Origin: Neisseria arctica
GTDB lineage: Bacteria > Pseudomonadota > Gammaproteobacteria > Burkholderiales > Neisseriaceae
Assembly: GCF_022870905.1 (NCBI RefSeq)
Contig: NZ_CP091510.1
Coordinates: 930,001-994,000 of the forward strand
Length of the DNA stretch: 64,000 nt
Direction of reading: 5' to 3'
In this document: piece by piece, positions 1 through 10,803 of the stretch
How the letters are laid out: the number at the start of each line of letters is the position of its first letter
Position numbering within the stretch: position 1 is the first letter of the stretch
Notes under the pieces: generated by a model
The model's database searches: none
What the model saw: only the letters and a program-made list of their open reading frames with translations
What the model was told of the DNA's origin: nothing
Made by a program: the position numbers and the translations under genes

Positions 1-1477
1 GCAGTTTGCAGGGGTCGATGAAGTATTGATTTTCTGCATAGCCGTCGAAGTCGTGCCAAGAAGCATCTTTTGCAAAGCGGAAGAATGAAATATCGTCGAC
101 CATATCTTCACTTTCGTAATCCTGCCAAGGTTTGCCGTGAACGGTAGGAGGAACAAAAGGTTTGATAAGTTTGCAGGTTTGCAGCAGCATTTTCCGCGCT
201 TCGATACCACCAAGTACACATTCACGCCACATACGCTGTCCGGCTTTGCCTTCGTGCATTTTGGCGTTAACGTCCAGCGATGCAAACAATGGGTAAAACG
301 GGCTGGTGGATGCGTGCATCATGAAGGCATTGTTAAAGCGTTTGTGGTTGCAGTATCGTGCTTGTTTGCTAATGTGATTGTCTTTTTTATGGATTTGCGA
401 AGTTTGTGAAAATCCGGCCTGTTGTTTGTGCACGGATTGGGTAACTAAAATACCGGGATCATTCTCATTTAATTCAAGCAATAAGGGGGAGCAATCGCGC
501 ATCATGGGGATGAATTGCTCGTAGCCTACCCACGCCGAATCAAAAAGGATGTAATCGCATAAATGGCCGATCCGATCAACCACTTGGCGCGCATTGTAAA
601 TTGTGCCGTCGTAAGTACCCAATTGGATGACGGCTAAGCGGAATGGGCGTGGGCTATCGGCACGCTCGGGGGAAGCTGCCCTGATGCGTTTGCGAATAGA
701 GGTTTCGTCAAAATCATTTTCTGGAATTCCACCGATTAGTCCGTAGGCATTTCGGGCTGTCTGCATATAAACGGGGATGCCGCCGCTCATTGTTAATGCG
801 CCGTGATGTACCGATTTGTGGTTATTGCGGTCGAATAAAACCAAATCACCGGGTGCGACGAGTGCGTTGATACATACTTTGTTAGCGGCAGAGGTGCCGT
901 TTAGAACAAAGTAGGTTTTATCGGCATTGTAAACTTTGGCGGCATGTGCCTGTGCGGTATAAGCCGGGCCTTCGTGAATCAGTAGGTCACCTAGGCGTAC
1001 ATCGGCGTTACATGAATCGGCACGGAATAATGTTTCTCCGAAATAAAGGAAAAAACGCCGGCCCGAAGGGTGTTTGCGGAAAAATTGGCCGCCTTGATGA
1101 CCGGGGCAGTCGAAAGCGGCATTTCCATAATCGGTATAGTCTTTGAGGGCTTGGAAAAAAGGCGGGTCTAGGGAATCGATGTAGTCGGATGCGGCAGCGT
1201 TGATGAGCTGGCCGTTATAATATTTTTGATCCAGTGAGAGTTCGATCACTCCATATACTTCAGGAAGCCACTCGGCGGGTACGCTTTGACCATATTCCAC
1301 AGCGGCAAAAATCGGTATGGCGAAGCCGAGCCGTTCTAATTCTTCCCACACCGTAGGCAGATCTTCGATTGTGGCCACTACTGCACATACATTGGTGAAA
1401 TCGGTAAGATTGATATCCATTGTTTTGTAGTCGGCTTCAAATGCGAATTCAGTCCCTTTGCTGGCTGCGATTTTCAT
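1..1477 (-). CDS. speC: Ornithine decarboxylase, PLP-dependent (C-terminus cut by window edge)
   Basis: Decarboxylates ornithine to putrescine, the first step of polyamine synthesis. The 492 visible codons contain the N-terminal wing domain and most of the PLP fold. The PLP-lysine region reads SVHKQQAGFSQTSQ, and the stretch around residues 395-410 (FNNAFMMHASTSPFYPLFA) and the GYAENQYF segment near the cut end are typical of bacterial biosynthetic and inducible ornithine decarboxylases, which are about 710-730 residues long; about a third therefore lies to the left of the window. The start at 1477 has an AAAGGAAA ribosome site six bases upstream. SpeC and SpeF cannot be told apart from sequence alone, so the symbol is provisional. 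No frameshift is seen. Confidence 0.9.
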   Translation of the reverse strand, partial: MKIAASKGTEFAFEADYKTMDINLTDFTNVCAVVATIEDLPTVWEELERLGFAIPIFAAVEYGQSVPAEWLPEVYGVIELSLDQKYYNGQLINAAASDYIDSLDPPFFQALKDYTDYGNAAFDCPGHQGGQFFRKHPSGRRFFLYFGETLFRADSCNADVRLGDLLIHEGPAYTAQAHAAKVYNADKTYFVLNGTSAANKVCINALVAPGDLVLFDRNNHKSVHHGALTMSGGIPVYMQTARNAYGLIGGIPENDFDETSIRKRIRAASPERADSPRPFRLAVIQLGTYDGTIYNARQVVDRIGHLCDYILFDSAWVGYEQFIPMMRDCSPLLLELNENDPGILVTQSVHKQQAGFSQTSQIHKKDNHISKQARYCNHKRFNNAFMMHASTSPFYPLFASLDVNAKMHEGKAGQRMWRECVLGGIEARKMLLQTCKLIKPFVPPTVHGKPWQDYESEDMVDDISFFRFAKDASWHDFDGYAENQYFIDPCKL

Positions 1478-1598
1478 GGCTTTCCTTTGCAGAGAGTGAT
1501 GGTGGAAATTTAAGAGAATAGGGCAAAGATTCTAGAGTGTCTATTTCTTTTACAGGTTTGTTATGCGCTTTGTTTTGTTATGAGCATACTTGATTATG

Positions 1599-1610
1599 AG
1601 GCCGTCTGAA
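1599..1610 (+). repeat. DNA uptake sequence (AG-DUS 12-mer)
   Basis: Exact AGGCCGTCTGAA in the gap between the decarboxylase and the Spy-like gene. Neisseriaceae use this 12-mer for selective DNA uptake. Here it is single, not an inverted pair, so it is not itself a terminator. Confidence 0.9.
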
Positions 1611-1722
1611 AAAGAATGAGTAAAGGCAATCTTTAGTTATAAGCTTCTTGCCGCCTGTCTTAAATGTACATATGCCGCGTTTTGAATTTTCAAGTCGCGG
1701 CATGTGATGGATTAATGATGAT

Positions 1723-2175
1723 TTATTTCAAGCAGGCTTTTAACCATTGTTGGCGTTGCATCGGGGTAAGCAATTGGTAAAAACGGTGCTGGATTTTTAA
1801 TTCGCCTATTGCGAAATCCATACTAGGCATATAGCGGGCTTGGATATAATCACGGGCAGCGTTTTCGTTAAAGCTTTCCGCGGAAAGCAGCCGCATCAGT
1901 GTAGGATGGCGGAAGCGGCTGATACGGTTATTTTTGCTGTTGGCTTGGTCGAGTTCGCGTTTGTAATCGTAACGGATGGTGCGCAATTGGTTGCGCTGTT
2001 CCGGAGTGAGAGAAAGCTGGCGGATATCGCAATTGGGTTGGAAATCATCCAAGGGTGCTGATAAGGGGGTGGCAGATAATAAGCTGGCACTACTGAACAA
2101 AGCACCAAATAATGTGGTTTTGATAACAAGCGGACGGAGCGGATGAAAGTGCAGCACAGTTGTTTTCCCTATCAT
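1723..2175 (-). CDS. Spy/CpxP-like periplasmic protein
   Basis: A 150-residue exported protein. A hydrophobic segment near residues 15-36 ending SATPLSA looks like a signal peptide, although the N-terminus ahead of it is unusually long. The mature part has two LTxxQ-type motifs (LTPEQRNQL and LTPMQRQQW) about 85 residues apart, the signature of the Spy/CpxP family of helical periplasmic chaperones and stress sensors. The rest is predicted helical and rich in Arg and Gln. No strong ribosome site precedes the start. It stands alone, convergent with nothing, and divergent from rpe. The family is likely; the function in this organism is inferred. Confidence 0.7.
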   Translation of the reverse strand: MIGKTTVLHFHPLRPLVIKTTLFGALFSSASLLSATPLSAPLDDFQPNCDIRQLSLTPEQRNQLRTIRYDYKRELDQANSKNNRISRFRHPTLMRLLSAESFNENAARDYIQARYMPSMDFAIGELKIQHRFYQLLTPMQRQQWLKACLK

Positions 2176-2355
2176 TCAATCTATTGAGGAATGTAGCCGA
2201 TGGGCGTGTGAAACACGGTATAATGGCCGTAAACTTGCGTAAAACCGCATTATCAACCAAAGCTGCGGTACTGTCTAATAAATTAATAAGGTATTACGGT
2301 ACTGCAAACGGTATATTGTAAATCATATGCCGCCTGAAAAATGGAGAATACAAAC

Positions 2356-3027
2356 GTGACAAATTACCGTATCGCCCCCAGTATTTTATCTGCAGACTTT
2401 GCCCGTTTGGGTGAGGAGGTTCGTGATGTTATTGCTGCGGGAGCAGATTTAATTCATTTTGACGTAATGGATAATCATTATGTTCCTAATCTGACTTTCG
2501 GACCGATGGTATGCGAGGCCTTAAAACCATATGCTACCGTGCCTATTGATGTTCATTTGATGGTGGAACCGGTAGATGATTTGATCCAATCGTTTGCTAA
2601 AGCAGGGGCCGATATGATCACTTTCCATCCGGAGGCAAGTCGGCATGTCGACCGTAGTTTGAGTTTGATTAAAGATGCCGGATGCCAGGCTGGTTTGGTA
2701 TTGAACCCGGCGACACCTGTTTATCTGTTGGAAAATGTATTGGAGCGGCTGGACATGGTGTTATTGATGTCGGTTAACCCGGGCTTCGGAGGCCAAAGTT
2801 TTATTCCGCAAACCTTGGTTAAAATACGCCAAGTACGGGATTTACTGGACATGTATGAAAGCGAGAGCGGGCGCCGCATTGCTTTAGAAGTAGACGGGGG
2901 GATCAAGGTCGATAATATTGCCGCTATTGCAGATGCGGGCGCAGATACTTTTGTTGCCGGATCAGCTATTTTCGGTCAGGCCGACTATAAAGCGGTGATT
3001 GATCAGATGCGTACGGCCTTAGCATAA
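2356..3027 (+). CDS. rpe: Ribulose-phosphate 3-epimerase
   Basis: Interconverts ribulose 5-phosphate and xylulose 5-phosphate in the pentose phosphate pathway. The 223-residue product is a TIM barrel with the family motifs [14 protein letters not shown] at the N-terminus, [12 protein letters not shown] (catalytic Asp and metal His), [18 protein letters not shown] and the phosphate-binding EVDGGI and VAGSAIF. I chose the GTG at 2356, which has GGAG nine bases upstream and gives the usual N-terminus (TNYRIAPS); an in-frame ATG at 2341 would add five residues but overlaps that ribosome site. A degenerate uptake sequence lies just upstream at 2327 and a perfect hairpin terminator follows. Confidence 0.95.
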   Translation: MTNYRIAPSILSADFARLGEEVRDVIAAGADLIHFDVMDNHYVPNLTFGPMVCEALKPYATVPIDVHLMVEPVDDLIQSFAKAGADMITFHPEASRHVDRSLSLIKDAGCQAGLVLNPATPVYLLENVLERLDMVLLMSVNPGFGGQSFIPQTLVKIRQVRDLLDMYESESGRRIALEVDGGIKVDNIAAIADAGADTFVAGSAIFGQADYKAVIDQMRTALA

Positions 3028-3072
3028 GTAGCTAAACTAGCTTGAAATAGATTGTGTAATAAATCTACAGAT

Positions 3073-3103
3073 ACCTGCCGATCAATCGCGGCAGGTATTT
3101 TTG
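3073..3103 (+). terminator. Intrinsic terminator after rpe
   Basis: Perfect 8-bp stem ACCTGCCG / CGGCAGGT with an 8-base loop followed by ATTTTTGT, 45 bases after the rpe stop codon. Confidence 0.85.
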
Positions 3104-3336
3104 TGCCATTCAAAAGATTCGGTCTTGTTTGAAAGCTCATATTTTAAGAGATGTGTGCAAATCATATAAAATGACAAAAAACAAGCAAAATTGTTAAAGC
3201 CTGTTAATTTAATATTAAGTGTCAAAAATACATCTAATTATAATTTAAAATATTAAATAAATTTTTTAATTGAAATAAATATTTATTTTATTCCTGTTTT
3301 TATTGAGTTTGCTTTCCATGAAACTGAAAAAAACCT
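3104..3336. other. AT-rich intergenic stretch
   Basis: About 230 bases of strongly AT-rich DNA between the rpe terminator and the gltB promoter region. I see no gene, repeat or hairpin of note in it. Confidence 0.6.
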
Positions 3337-3365
3337 TTGACGATTGACAACAATTTCCGTATTTT
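3337..3365 (+). promoter_or_regulatory. Candidate sigma70 promoter of gltB
   Basis: TTGACG at 3337-3342 and TATTTT at 3360-3365 with a 17-base spacer, about 135 bases upstream of the gltB start. Inferred from consensus only. Confidence 0.45.
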
Positions 3366-3498
3366 AGATAGCCTAAAGATTAACTAAATACACTTGCCCG
3401 CATTACCGTAAATCTCAAGTATTTTTATTACACTTGATGATGTTTGAAGCAGATGCAAGAGCGGCAGCCTCTACAACAATTTGCAGGAAAGGTTCATT

Positions 3499-6400
3499 AT
3501 GTCCATGCTGTATGATCGTACACTGGAAAAAGAAAATTGCGGATTCGGCCTAATCGCCAATATTGATGGCGAACCAAGCCATAAAGTGGTTCGTACCGCT
3601 ATTCTCGGCTTGTCACGTATGCAACACCGTGGCGCCATTCTTTCAGACGGCAAAACAGGTGATGGCTGCGGTTTGCTGTTGCAGATGCCTACCACGTTTT
3701 TCCAAACCGTTGCCAAGGAAGAAGGGTTTTCGTTAGCGCAAAATTTTGCCGTCGGACAAATTTTCCTGCCGCAAGACGAAGCATTGGCACAACAATACAT
3801 TGCCATTATCAATGAAGAGTTGATAAATGAAACCTTAAGTGTGGCGGCGTGGCGTGACGTACCTACCAATGTATCGGTATTGGGTTCTATTGCCGCTGCC
3901 GACATGCCCAAAATCAAGCAAGTGTTTATCAATGCGCCCAGTGGCTGGCGTATTCAAGATGTACAGCGGCGTTTGTTTGTAACCCGCCGCCGTATTGAGA
4001 AACGCATTGATCATGATGATTTCTATATCTGTAGCCTCTCAAACAGAACTATTATCTATAAAGGCTTGTGCATGCCTAAAGACTTGCCCAAGTTTTATCT
4101 GGACTTGGCCGATTTGCGTATGCAGTCAGCAATCTGTTTGTTCCATCAGCGTTTTTCAACCAATACTATGCCGCGCTGGAAGTTGGCCCAGCCGTTCCGC
4201 TATCTTGCGCATAATGGTGAAATCAATACGATTTCTGGGAACCGCGCATGGGCACGCGCACGTGCTTATAAATACCGCACACCGTTGATTCCCGATTTGG
4301 CAACTGCTGCTCCGTTTGTTAACGAAACCGGCTCCGACTCGAGTTCGCTTGATAATATGCTGGAGCTATTTGTTAATGGCGGTATGGATTTGTTCCGTGC
4401 TATGCGTCTGTTGGTGCCGCCCGCATGGCAGCAGAACCCGGATATGAGCGATGATTTGCGCGCATTCTATGATTTCAATTCCATGCACATGGAGCCATGG
4501 GACGGTCCGGCCGGCATCGTGCTTTCAGACGGCCGTTACGCAGCTTGTAACCTCGATCGCAACGGTTTGCGTCCGGCACGTTATGTCATCACCCAAGACC
4601 GTTTGATTACCATTGCTTCGGAAGTAGGTATTTGGGACTACGCCCCTGATGAAGTGGTAGACAAGGGCCGCGTCGGCCCCGGCGAATTACTGGTGATTGA
4701 TACCGGCAAAGGCAAGCTGATGCATTCTCATGAAATTGATGATGAATTACGTGCGCGCCACCCTTACCGTAGTTGGTTGGATAAAAACGTACAGCGCCTG
4801 ATTCCGTTTGAGCAATTGCCGGAAAACGAAGTGGGCGAAGCGAATATGGATGCTGAAACGCTTGCCGTATATCACAAGCAGTTCCTTTACGATCTTGAGG
4901 AATTGGAAAGTACCGTGCGCGTGATGGGCGAGAACGGTCAGGAGCCTGTAGGTTCGATGGGTGATGATGCGCCGTTTGCCGTATTGAGTGAACGCCCACG
5001 CCTGATGTACGACTATTTCCGTCAGTATTTCGCCCAAGTAACCAATCCGCCTATCGATCCATTGCGAGAAGCACATGTGATGAGTTTGGCTACCAGTATC
5101 GGCCGTGAGATGAGCGTGTTTTTCGAAGCTGAAGGCATGTCGCATCGTGTAAACTTCAAATCGCCGGTTCTGTTGTATTCCGATATGCAACAATTATTGC
5201 GCTTGCCTGCCGAACACTATAAGCATGTTGTACTTGACATGGTTTACAGCCCAGATGAGCGTAACCTCAAAGAAGCCTTGGAAAAACTTTGTGATGATGC
5301 CGAAGCAGCGGTACGCGATGGCGCCGTATTGTTGGTATTGTCTGATAAAAATATTGCCAAAGACCGCCAGCATATCCCTGCTGCACTTGCCGTAGGCGCA
5401 GTACAAAATCGCTTGGTAGCAACCAACTTGCGTTGTGATGCCAATATCATTGTAGAAACAGGTTCTGCCCGCAATCCGCACCATTTCGCAGTATTGATCG
5501 GCTTGGGTGCGACTGCTGTTTATCCGTATCTGGCTTATGAAAGCTTGGGGCATATGGTAAATGTGGGGGCGATTACCAAACCGCTGCGTGTTGTTATGGC
5601 CAACTTCCGCAATAGTGTGAATAAAGGTTTGTACAAGATCATGTCGAAAATGGGTATTTCCTGCATTGCATCCTATCGTGCAGCCCATTTGTTCGAAGTG
5701 GTTGGCTTCAGCAGCGAAGTTACCCGTTTGTGTTTCCCCGGCATTACCAGCCGTGTAGAAGGTGCGACATTTGCCGACCTGCATGAGCAGCTTTGCAGCC
5801 AACGCAAGCGTGCATGGCAGCGTAGCAAAGGCATTGACGCGGGCGGCTTGCTCAAGTTTAAACCTCAAGGCGAGTATCACGCTTACAATCCTGAAGTGGT
5901 TAATACTATGCAGGCGGCTTGCAATAGCGGAGATTACAGCAAATACCGTCTTTATGCCGATGCGGTGAACAACCGCCCTGTAACCACCATCCGTGATTTA
6001 TTACGCTTGAAAATCGAAGGGCGTGAGTCTATCGCTATTGATAAAGTAGAACCAGCCGAAAACCTCTACAAGCGTTTTGACAGTGCGGCTATGTCAATTG
6101 GTGCATTAAGCCCTGAAGCGCACGAAGCATTGGCAATTGCGATGAACCGTTTGGGTGGGTATTCCAACTCAGGTGAAGGCGGTGAAGATCCCCGCCGTTA
6201 TGGTACTGAAAAAGTATCTCGGATCAAGCAAGTCGCGTCCGGCCGCTTCGGCGTAACGGCGGCCTATCTGATGAGTGCCGATGTTATTCAAATCAAAGTG
6301 GCTCAGGGTGCGAAGCCGGGCGAAGGAGGCCAGTTGCCCGGCGACAAAGTAACGCCTTATATTGCACAGCTTCGCTATGCTGTGCCGGGTTCTACCTTGA

Positions 6401-7965
6401 TTTCTCCGCCGCCCCATCACGATATTTATTCGATCGAAGATTTGGCACAGCTGATTTTCGATTTGAAACAGGTAAATCCGAAGGCTTTGGTATCGGTAAA
6501 ACTGGTATCGCTGCCCGGAGTCGGTACGATTGCTACCGGTGTAGCCAAAGCTTATGCTGATTTGATTACTATTTCGGGTTATGACGGCGGTACGGGAGCA
6601 AGTCCGCTTTCCAGCGTGAAATATGCCGGTTCTCCTTGGGAACTCGGTTTGGCCGAAGCGCAGCAGGCTCTGGTAGAAAATAATTTGCGTCACAAAATCC
6701 GCCTGCAAGTAGATGGTGGTTTGAAAACCGGTTTGGATATTGTGAAGGCCGCTATTTTAGGAGCTGAGAGTTTCGGTTTCGGTACGGGCCCGATGATTTC
6801 TTTGGGTTGTCGCTATTTACGAATCTGTCATCTGAACAATTGCGCTACCGGTATCGCTACCCAAGACGATACTTTACGCAGCAAGCATTATCACGGGTTG
6901 CCTGAAAAGGCGATGAACTATTTCAAATTTATCGCACAGGACGTACGCGAGCTGATGGCTGAGTTAGGCGTGGAAAAACTCACCGATTTAATCGGCCGTA
7001 CAGATTTGTTGGAAATCGTTGAAGGTAAAACTTCCAAACAGCGCGGTTTGGATTTAAGCAAGTTGCTGTATGCGCCTAAAGTGCCGGAAGGCAGCGCGCG
7101 CTATTGCACGCAGACTAACGAACCGTTTGATAAAGGCTTGCTGAACAGGGCGATTGTAGAAGAAACTCGAGAAGCATTTGTTTCGGGTGGTAGTATTGAT
7201 GCGAGTTTTGATATTACCAACGTAGACCGTTCTGTAGGCGCTACACTTTCCGGTATGGTTGCTGAAAAATACGGTAACCGTGGCAATGCCGAACAAACGT
7301 TTAACCTTCATTTCGACGGTACGGCGGGCCAAAGCTTCGGCGTATGGCTGGCCGGCGGCATCAATCTGACACTGACCGGCGATGCCAACGACTATGTCGG
7401 AAAAGGTATGGCTGGCGGGCGCATTGTGATTAAACCGCACAATGGTGCTGCGTTTAAAGCCGAAAAAGCCACTATTGCGGGTAATACCTGTTTATACGGT
7501 GCGACCGGTGGCGAATTGTTTGCATCAGGTCGTGCCGGCGAGCGTTTCGCCGTGCGTAATTCGGGAGCAACTACGGTAGTAGAAGGTATCGGCGATAACG
7601 GTTGCGAATACATGACCGGTGGTGTGGTAACGGTATTGGGTAAAACCGGTATCAACTTCGGCGCAGGTATGACGGGGGGTTTTGCTTATGTACTTGATGT
7701 TGACGGCTGTTTCCAAGGCCGTATCAATCCTGAAATGGTAGAAGGATTGGGTATTGAAGATTTACCAATGCATCAAGAACATTTGCGCGGCCTGATCGAG
7801 CGTCATGTGAGCCTGACCCACAGCCGTATCGGCGAGGAAATATTGGCAGATTGGGAAAACTATATCGGTAAATTTGTTCTGGTAAAACCCAAGGCAAATG
7901 ATGTGGATGCACTGCTGGGACACAAACGCCGAACCGTAACCGAGCTACGGTTGGTAACTCAGTAA
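3499..7965 (+). CDS. gltB: Glutamate synthase (NADPH) large subunit
   Basis: Alpha subunit of GOGAT, which transfers the glutamine amide nitrogen to 2-oxoglutarate. The product has 1488 residues, the full family length. Start 3499 has AGGAAAGG six bases upstream; the first 13 residues are the propeptide and Cys14 (ENCGFGL) becomes the N-terminal nucleophile of the class II amidotransferase domain (about 14-420). Then come the central and FMN-binding barrel domains (about 480-1200), with the 3Fe-4S cysteines in GCRYLRICHLNNCATG near residue 1105, and a C-terminal Gly-rich beta-helix (GXXGXXXG repeats, about 1230-1430). Its partner gltD is 900 bases downstream, separated by a gene on the opposite strand, so the two need separate promoters. 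Confidence 0.97.
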   Translation: MSMLYDRTLEKENCGFGLIANIDGEPSHKVVRTAILGLSRMQHRGAILSDGKTGDGCGLLLQMPTTFFQTVAKEEGFSLAQNFAVGQIFLPQDEALAQQYIAIINEELINETLSVAAWRDVPTNVSVLGSIAAADMPKIKQVFINAPSGWRIQDVQRRLFVTRRRIEKRIDHDDFYICSLSNRTIIYKGLCMPKDLPKFYLDLADLRMQSAICLFHQRFSTNTMPRWKLAQPFRYLAHNGEINTISGNRAWARARAYKYRTPLIPDLATAAPFVNETGSDSSSLDNMLELFVNGGMDLFRAMRLLVPPAWQQNPDMSDDLRAFYDFNSMHMEPWDGPAGIVLSDGRYAACNLDRNGLRPARYVITQDRLITIASEVGIWDYAPDEVVDKGRVGPGELLVIDTGKGKLMHSHEIDDELRARHPYRSWLDKNVQRLIPFEQLPENEVGEANMDAETLAVYHKQFLYDLEELESTVRVMGENGQEPVGSMGDDAPFAVLSERPRLMYDYFRQYFAQVTNPPIDPLREAHVMSLATSIGREMSVFFEAEGMSHRVNFKSPVLLYSDMQQLLRLPAEHYKHVVLDMVYSPDERNLKEALEKLCDDAEAAVRDGAVLLVLSDKNIAKDRQHIPAALAVGAVQNRLVATNLRCDANIIVETGSARNPHHFAVLIGLGATAVYPYLAYESLGHMVNVGAITKPLRVVMANFRNSVNKGLYKIMSKMGISCIASYRAAHLFEVVGFSSEVTRLCFPGITSRVEGATFADLHEQLCSQRKRAWQRSKGIDAGGLLKFKPQGEYHAYNPEVVNTMQAACNSGDYSKYRLYADAVNNRPVTTIRDLLRLKIEGRESIAIDKVEPAENLYKRFDSAAMSIGALSPEAHEALAIAMNRLGGYSNSGEGGEDPRRYGTEKVSRIKQVASGRFGVTAAYLMSADVIQIKVAQGAKPGEGGQLPGDKVTPYIAQLRYAVPGSTLISPPPHHDIYSIEDLAQLIFDLKQVNPKALVSVKLVSLPGVGTIATGVAKAYADLITISGYDGGTGASPLSSVKYAGSPWELGLAEAQQALVENNLRHKIRLQVDGGLKTGLDIVKAAILGAESFGFGTGPMISLGCRYLRICHLNNCATGIATQDDTLRSKHYHGLPEKAMNYFKFIAQDVRELMAELGVEKLTDLIGRTDLLEIVEGKTSKQRGLDLSKLLYAPKVPEGSARYCTQTNEPFDKGLLNRAIVEETREAFVSGGSIDASFDITNVDRSVGATLSGMVAEKYGNRGNAEQTFNLHFDGTAGQSFGVWLAGGINLTLTGDANDYVGKGMAGGRIVIKPHNGAAFKAEKATIAGNTCLYGATGGELFASGRAGERFAVRNSGATTVVEGIGDNGCEYMTGGVVTVLGKTGINFGAGMTGGFAYVLDVDGCFQGRINPEMVEGLGIEDLPMHQEHLRGLIERHVSLTHSRIGEEILADWENYIGKFVLVKPKANDVDALLGHKRRTVTELRLVTQ

Positions 7966-7974
7966 GTGCCAAAG

Positions 7975-8012
7975 TTCAGACGGCCTGAAAAATTTAAACA
8001 GGCCGTCTGAAA
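7975..8012. terminator. Bidirectional terminator from an inverted uptake-sequence pair
   Basis: TTCAGACGGCCT and AGGCCGTCTGAA form a 12-bp stem around a 13-base AT-rich loop. It lies between the convergent ends of gltB and the DUF305 gene and can serve both. Confidence 0.85.
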
Positions 8013-8036
8013 AGACTGCTTGATTGGATAAAGGTA

Positions 8037-8687
8037 TTATTTTTGAACCGACTTCAGCCAATTTCGCATTAAATCGATTTCAGGCCGCTGGGCCGCGATA
8101 ATGGATTCTGCTAATTTTCGGGTTGCCGGATTGGTGCCGTAGCGAAGTTGTATCTCCGCCATATCGATTGCCCCTTGGTGATGTGGAATCATAGCTTGGG
8201 CAAATGCAATATCGGGATCGGGATGCTTCGCCGCATCTGCCATAGCATGATGTTGGTTTAAACCCAGATATGCTTGGGTATGAGGATAGGCTTTACCGGA
8301 AGGCGGGGTAGTCGTCGGATGCTGTTTTAGCCAGTTGGACATTGTCTCGATCTCAGCCTTCTGGGCGGCAATAATATTTTTTGCCAGTTTGCGCATGGTT
8401 GGATCTTGGCCGTATTTAAGCTCAATCTCAGCCATGGCGACAGCTCCTTGATGATGGGGAATCATACCCGCATTGAAAGCAGCGTCTGGATTGGCGATAT
8501 ATGCCGCTTGATTCATACCGTGATGCATATGTTCCATGCTTTGCAAATAGGCTTGGATATGCGGTGCGGTACCGTTTTTCTGGATGTGATACCCGTTGTG
8601 CATTGAGGCGGGCTGTCCAGGTATATGGCAGGCAGAAAGCAAAATGGCTGTGGCTAGATTGGAAATTAACAAGATTCGGTTTTTCAT
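8037..8687 (-). CDS. DUF305 lipoprotein with two tandem DUF305 repeats
   Basis: A 216-residue secreted lipoprotein. The signal peptide ends in the lipobox LLSAC (Cys21). The mature protein consists of two homologous units, each with a ferritin-like four-helix pattern: AGMIPHHQGAVAMAEIEL near residue 80 and QAMIPHHQGAIDMAEIQL near residue 160, both followed by ARKLA-type and IIAAQ helices. The paired His and Glu suggest metal binding, as proposed for DUF305/CopM-like proteins. The start at 8687 was preferred to an upstream one because AGGAAA precedes it and it begins the signal peptide. The gene sits in inverse orientation between gltB and gltD. Confidence 0.85.
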   Translation of the reverse strand: MKNRILLISNLATAILLSACHIPGQPASMHNGYHIQKNGTAPHIQAYLQSMEHMHHGMNQAAYIANPDAAFNAGMIPHHQGAVAMAEIELKYGQDPTMRKLAKNIIAAQKAEIETMSNWLKQHPTTTPPSGKAYPHTQAYLGLNQHHAMADAAKHPDPDIAFAQAMIPHHQGAIDMAEIQLRYGTNPATRKLAESIIAAQRPEIDLMRNWLKSVQK

Positions 8688-8770
8688 CGGATTTTCCTGA
8701 GTTGGTATGATCGGGAGAAGCAGTATTAAAAGCATAAGGTCTAACCCCCGGTTAAGGTCAAGCAGCGTAA

Positions 8771-10303
<1,533 letters not shown>

Positions 10304-10335
10304 TTTATTTTAAATATTTGTTTTTAATGAGTTAT

Positions 10336-10366
10336 AAGGCCGTCTGAAAGTTTAGGCGGCCTTTTT
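10336..10366 (+). terminator. Intrinsic terminator after gltD
   Basis: AAGGCCG and CGGCCTT arms around a 14-base loop, followed by TTT. The left arm is part of an exact uptake sequence. Confidence 0.75.
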
Positions 10367-10444
10367 ATCAAGATTTAATACACATTACACGATACCGGAT
10401 AGTATCTGTATAATTTTATTTCAAGAGATATAAATCAAATGATT

Positions 10445-10476
10445 TTCAGACGGCCTTATTTATAATGCCGTCTGAA
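10445..10476. repeat. Inverted uptake-sequence pair upstream of the ACT-domain gene
   Basis: TTCAGACGGC and GCCGTCTGAA 12 bases apart, with no T-run after the second arm. It can form a hairpin in the leader of the next gene, but a terminator role is doubtful. Confidence 0.7.
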
Positions 10477-10521
10477 AGTATTTATACGACAAGACAACCT
10501 CCAGTCATAAGGAACGACAAG

Positions 10522-10794
10522 ATGAGCAGTTCTGTTATTACCGTGATCGGTAAAGACCGTATCGGTATCGTTTACGATGTATCCAAACTGTTGGCCGAAA
10601 ACCAATTGAATATCCTAAACATCAGCCAGCAGCTAATGGATGATTTTTTTACCATGATTATTTTGGTTGATACGAAAAAATGCCCGAAAAGCCGCCGGGA
10701 AATCTTAGATTTATTTGCAGAAGAAAGCAAAAAACTTGCTTTGGATATCCGTATGCAAAATGAAGAGATTTTTAACGCTATGCACCGTATTTAA
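10522..10794 (+). CDS. ACT domain protein (UPF0237 family)
   Basis: A 90-residue single-ACT-domain protein: VITVIGKDRIGIVYDVSKLLAE is the typical first strand and ligand-binding loop. ACT domains bind amino acids and similar small molecules. It is followed after nine bases by an UPF0210 gene, the conserved partner of UPF0237 in many bacteria, so the two probably act together; the function is unknown. I chose the ATG at 10522 with AAGGA upstream rather than an earlier in-frame ATG at 10465 that overlaps the uptake-sequence hairpin. Confidence 0.9.
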   Translation: MSSSVITVIGKDRIGIVYDVSKLLAENQLNILNISQQLMDDFFTMIILVDTKKCPKSRREILDLFAEESKKLALDIRMQNEEIFNAMHRI

Positions 10795-10803
10795 GGGGAT
10801 GTG

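Noticed and set aside
5194..5880. Long minus-strand frame (228 codons) inside gltB
   Set aside because: Antisense shadow of an intact, well-conserved gene; its residue composition is unnatural and no start signal is present.
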